Assembly: GCF_003386535.1 (NCBI RefSeq)
Contig: NZ_QTTN01000041.1
Coordinates: forward strand, 26,089-60,052
From: Paenibacillus taihuensis
GTDB lineage: Bacteria; Bacillota; Bacilli; Paenibacillales; Paenibacillaceae
Direction of reading: 5' to 3'
DNA length: 33,964 nucleotides
The translations under genes were made by a program, and so were the position numbers. The notes beneath the pieces were generated by a model that was not told the DNA's origin, ran no database searches, and saw only the letters and a list, made by a program, of their open reading frames with translations. Each line of letters opens with the position of its first letter. The first letter of the stretch is position 1. Below, piece after piece: positions 31,437 to 33,964 of this stretch.

Positions 31437-32468
31437 ATGATGGAAGCTGAGCAAGGCAACTGGCGTAAAGAAATTGCAGCCTATGAAAGACCTAGACTTA
31501 AGAGTAGCATCTGGCAGCTCATCAATACGATCGGACCTGTAATGCTGCTTTGGCTCGCCGCCTACTTCTGTTTGTCGATCTCCGTATGGCTGACGATCGG
31601 AATTTCGATCGTGGCGGGTGGATTTCTCGTTCGGACTTTTATTATTTTCCATGATTGCTGTCACAAGTCATTTTTTAAAAATCGCAGGGCAAACGATATT
31701 ATCGGCACGATTACGGGTATTCTGACCTATGTGCCCTATCTGCAATGGAAGCACAGCCACACCGTTCATCACGCGACGTGCGGCAATCTCGACCGCCGAG
31801 GGACCGGAGATATTTGGACGCTTACCGTTGACGAATATTTGACCGCTTCACCGCTGCGCCGATTAGTGTATCGATTGTATCGTAATCCGTTTATTATGTT
31901 CACGATTGGTCCGGTTTACATTTTCCTGATCGATTACCGCTTCAATCGAAAGCGTGCAGGCGCTAAAGAGCGGATCAATACGTATATTACAAATGCAAGC
32001 ATAGTCGCTGTCAATTGCTTGCTCTGCTGGGCTGTCGGATGGCAGACGTTTCTCCTGATCCAGGGTACGATCTTCTTTATTTCCAGTGTTGCAGGTATTT
32101 GGCTGTTTTATGTGCAGCATCAATTCGAGGAATCGTATTATGAAGCGGACATGAATTGGGATTACGTGAAGGCAGCGATGCATGGCAGCTCCTATTATAA
32201 ATTGCCCCGTATTCTGCACTGGATCACAGGCAACATCGGCTTTCATCACATTCACCACTTAAGCCCGCGGATTCCAAACTACAATCTGGAAGCCGTGCAT
32301 CAGTCCAATCCGCGCATCCAGGAAGTGAGGACGATTACGCTCCTGTCCAGCCTGGCTTCGCTGAATTTCCGACTGTGGCACGAGCCCAGCAAGCGATTAA
32401 TTGGGTTTCGGGATATGCGGCGGCTGGCGAGCTTGTCGGGGGAAACGGCGGCAGCAGTGGAACTATAA
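31437..32468 (+). CDS. Membrane fatty acid desaturase
   Basis: A 343-residue integral membrane di-iron desaturase that puts double bonds in membrane lipid acyl chains, keeping membranes fluid in the cold. All three histidine boxes are present: HDCCH (residues 72-76), HSHTVHH (106-112) and HHIHH (270-274, in GNIGFHHIHHL). Several hydrophobic helices lie between. The frame opens at TTG 31413, but ATG 31437 is preferred; GAGAGGA lies about 14 bases before it, a weak site, so both starts stay possible. It follows the csp and ydjO-like genes, and its own terminator closes it. No DesKR two-component pair is near. Confidence 0.92.
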   Translation: MMEAEQGNWRKEIAAYERPRLKSSIWQLINTIGPVMLLWLAAYFCLSISVWLTIGISIVAGGFLVRTFIIFHDCCHKSFFKNRRANDIIGTITGILTYVPYLQWKHSHTVHHATCGNLDRRGTGDIWTLTVDEYLTASPLRRLVYRLYRNPFIMFTIGPVYIFLIDYRFNRKRAGAKERINTYITNASIVAVNCLLCWAVGWQTFLLIQGTIFFISSVAGIWLFYVQHQFEESYYEADMNWDYVKAAMHGSSYYKLPRILHWITGNIGFHHIHHLSPRIPNYNLEAVHQSNPRIQEVRTITLLSSLASLNFRLWHEPSKRLIGFRDMRRLASLSGETAAAVEL

Positions 32469-32488
32469 CATGAACATCTATACAACGA

Positions 32489-32513
32489 AGTCGCATCTAA
32501 TGCGGCTTTTTAT
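32489..32513 (+). terminator. Terminator of the desaturase gene
   Basis: AGTCGCAT and ATGCGGCT pair (8 bp, one G-U, loop CTA) and are followed by TTTTATTTATT. Confidence 0.8.
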
Positions 32514-32520
32514 TTATTGG

Positions 32521-32558
32521 TAGAAGTTCTTGTCGTTCGTTCAAGACAAGAACTTCTA
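32521..32558. repeat. Perfect 14-bp inverted repeat
   Basis: TAGAAGTTCTTGTC (32521-32534) and GACAAGAACTTCTA (32545-32558) are exactly complementary with a ten-base loop. It lies where the missing 5' part of the following phosphotransferase gene should be, and there is no T-run after it. Confidence 0.85.
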
Positions 32559-32584
32559 TACATAGCCGTATTAGGACAAGAAAC

Positions 32585-33385
32585 TTGCTCGATGGGCGTG
32601 ATAGGATTATTCGTTTCGGTGCATATCGAAGTGACTTTGAGAAGGATCAGGCGATGGGGCATTTCACCATGGCTTCATTGCCGATTCCTAAGGTTATCGA
32701 GATCGGCGAGACGGATAGCGAGTTCTTCGCCGTATCTGAGCGGGTTCCAGGAGATACGCATCTCGATCAGCTGAACGAATCGGAGATGCTCGTTCTTCTT
32801 CCGCAGTTGTTCGACGCACTCTACGAGCTTCAGATGCAGGATCTCACTAGTACGGAGAAAGTAGGGCTTTGGCGTCCGGAAGGGACTGGGCGGAGCTGGG
32901 GGGACGAGTTATTATCAATTGCGGAGCCCAGAGATAGACTTGCAGGCTGGAGAGAAAAGTTGGACAAGTTCTCTCGAGAGGCGAGTATCTTCGATGCCGG
33001 CGTATTAAAGCTCGGTAAGCTCGTGCCCCATCTTCCAGAGGTCAGAGGTATCGTCCATAACGATCTCTTGAACCGGAATGTATTGGTAAGCAATAAGAAG
33101 CTGACCGGGGTGTTCGATTGGGGAAATGCGTTCTATGGCGATCCTCTGTACGACCACGCATTGTTTCTTTATTGGTGGCCTTGGTTTCCGCAATGGCAGG
33201 GAATTGACGTAGAGGGAATAATGGACCTTCATTGGGTTAAGAGAGGTGGGGCTCCCGAACAGATGAAGGAACGCCTGCTCAGTTGTCTCATTCACATTGG
33301 GTTGGATCATATCGCCTACTGCGCCTTTAGAGATCGGACGGTTGATATGAAACGAAATGCCGATCAAGTGTTGTTGTATCTTTAA
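32585..33385 (+). CDS. APH-family phosphotransferase, probably 5'-truncated
   Basis: A 266-residue protein of the aminoglycoside phosphotransferase/choline kinase-like family. The catalytic loop GIVHNDLLNRN (His158, Asp160) and the metal-binding LTGVFDWGNAFYGDPLYD are intact. The N-terminal lobe is short: the protein starts at DGRDRIIRFG, which corresponds to strand 3 of the fold, so the usual 25-40 residues with the nucleotide-binding loop are missing. The TTG at 32585 has no proper ribosome site, and the frame stays open upstream through a hairpin repeat without a start. It may be a pseudogene or a short form. The substrate could be an antibiotic or a metabolite; sequence does not decide. 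Confidence 0.7.
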   Translation: MLDGRDRIIRFGAYRSDFEKDQAMGHFTMASLPIPKVIEIGETDSEFFAVSERVPGDTHLDQLNESEMLVLLPQLFDALYELQMQDLTSTEKVGLWRPEGTGRSWGDELLSIAEPRDRLAGWREKLDKFSREASIFDAGVLKLGKLVPHLPEVRGIVHNDLLNRNVLVSNKKLTGVFDWGNAFYGDPLYDHALFLYWWPWFPQWQGIDVEGIMDLHWVKRGGAPEQMKERLLSCLIHIGLDHIAYCAFRDRTVDMKRNADQVLLYL

Positions 33386-33423
33386 TTTCAGAGCAGAGGA
33401 TATGCAGAGATTGCAGCGACGTA

Positions 33424-33449
33424 AAGCCCGGACCCATGTCCGGGCTTTT
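33424..33449 (+). terminator. Terminator of the phosphotransferase gene
   Basis: AAGCCCGGAC and GTCCGGGCTT form a perfect 10-bp stem with loop CCAT, followed by TTG. The T-run is short but the stem is strong. Confidence 0.85.
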
Positions 33450-33505
33450 GTCGTGTACACTCCCCAGTTGTAGTAATGGTTTCATACTGTTCCGAATTTA
33501 TACAA

Positions 33506-33572
33506 AATTAGTTGCAATGGCATCCTATATCGCATATGATGAAATTAATAATTAGTTGCAATGACATCCTAT
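33506..33572 (+). promoter_or_regulatory. Promoter with two direct-repeat operator-like sites for the MarR gene
   Basis: TTGCAA (33512-33517) and TATGAT (33535-33540) are 17 bases apart, a good sigma-A promoter. A 23-base sequence beginning AATTAGTTGCAATG and ending CATCCTAT occurs at 33506-33528 and again at 33550-33572 with one mismatch, 44 bp apart. The first copy covers the -35 box, the second lies between the transcription start and the ribosome site, so the repeats are probably binding sites for the regulator itself. Confidence 0.75.
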
Positions 33573-33589
33573 TTAAGGAGGAGAATAAG

Positions 33590-33964
33590 TTGAGCAACGA
33601 TTGGAGTCAACCCGATAAGACCGCAAAGGCCGCAACTGAATCACACGGCCAATACATCTCAGCCATCTATCGCCACATGCAGATATTGATCTCGTCCGAG
33701 CTGGCGCCATATCGAATCGGAAGCGGACAGTATATATTTCTGATGGCGATTGCTTCTCGGCAATCCATTACTCAGAAAGCGCTAAGCGAGAAGCTGCTCA
33801 TTGACAAGACGACTACCGCCAAAGCGATTACCAAGCTGGAAGCGGAAGGATACGTGCGGAGGGAAGTCGATCCTGCCGATAACCGGTATCAGCTGCTCTA
33901 TCTGACAGAATCGGGATGCGAGGTGGTTCCGAAGGTACAGGAAGCGCTGGACCGCGTTAAGAAC
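33590..33964 (+). CDS. MarR-family transcriptional regulator, cut by the window end
   Basis: The first 125 residues of a MarR-type regulator, running off the window. Residues 35-110 show the winged helix: QYIFLMAIASRQSITQKALS, then EKLLIDKTTTAKAITKLEAE and the wing GYVRREVDPADNRYQLLYLT. Such proteins bind DNA as dimers and often repress their own gene and a neighbouring exporter, responding to drugs or oxidants. The start is TTG 33590 with AAGGAGG nine bases upstream. The upstream direct repeats suggest autoregulation. A co-regulated transporter might follow beyond the window. Confidence 0.92.
   Translation, partial: MSNDWSQPDKTAKAATESHGQYISAIYRHMQILISSELAPYRIGSGQYIFLMAIASRQSITQKALSEKLLIDKTTTAKAITKLEAEGYVRREVDPADNRYQLLYLTESGCEVVPKVQEALDRVKN

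Overview
The window looks like chromosomal DNA from a spore-forming, Gram-positive bacterium of the Paenibacillus type. Supporting signs are a complete GerA-type spore germinant receptor operon, strong AGGAGG-like ribosome binding sites, many TTG and GTG starts, a manganese pyrophosphatase of the Bacillus PpaC type, a csp-ydjO cold-shock pair and many AraC, GntR-LacI and PadR regulators. Nothing in it looks like a plasmid, prophage or intact insertion sequence. No tRNA, rRNA or CRISPR array was seen.

Layout. 1-2391: a phytanoyl-CoA-dioxygenase-like oxygenase and a GH140/DUF4038 glycosidase-like protein, then a strong terminator. 2461-8086: gerA-gerB-gerC genes with overlapping ends, a small two-helix membrane protein and a PQQ-type sugar dehydrogenase lipoprotein, all on the plus strand and closed by a bidirectional terminator. 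8264-10531: a DHA2 drug exporter coupled to a PadR regulator (minus strand), with two copies of an ACTCAAATTTGAGT palindrome on the promoter. 10573-11130: non-coding, with seven and a half copies of a 51-bp tandem repeat ending in a perfect hairpin. 11189-17481: minus-strand genes for a zinc-ribbon protein, lipoate ligase, AraC regulator, NlpC/P60 hydrolase, two more PhyH oxygenases, a Dabb protein and a second AraC regulator, with a 164-bp imperfect inverted repeat among them. 17614-19244: an unknown protein and PpaC. 19293-20692: four spaced palindromes and three small minus-strand ORFs that look partly decayed. 20806-24898: a GH38 alpha-mannosidase with a GntR-LacI hybrid regulator. 25058-26939: a CuA-type cupredoxin lipoprotein, an alpha/beta hydrolase and a small beta-rich ORF. 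27055-29467: an immune inhibitor A metalloprotease with a different sequence style. 29616-32513: two small unknown genes and a cold-adaptation group (csp, ydjO-like, fatty acid desaturase) separated by hairpins. 32585-33964: a probably 5'-truncated phosphotransferase and the start of a MarR regulator gene that runs off the window.

Functional themes. The ger operon builds a membrane nutrient receptor for spore germination. The mannosidase, GH140-like protein and sugar dehydrogenase fit a life on plant or polysaccharide sugars. The csp, ydjO and desaturase genes fit adaptation to cold. The most unusual material is non-coding: the 51-bp array, the 164-bp inverted repeat, the spaced palindromes, the paired operators and the doubled hairpins around the cold genes. 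No clear undescribed multi-gene system was recognised; these repeat families are the best candidates for new biology here.
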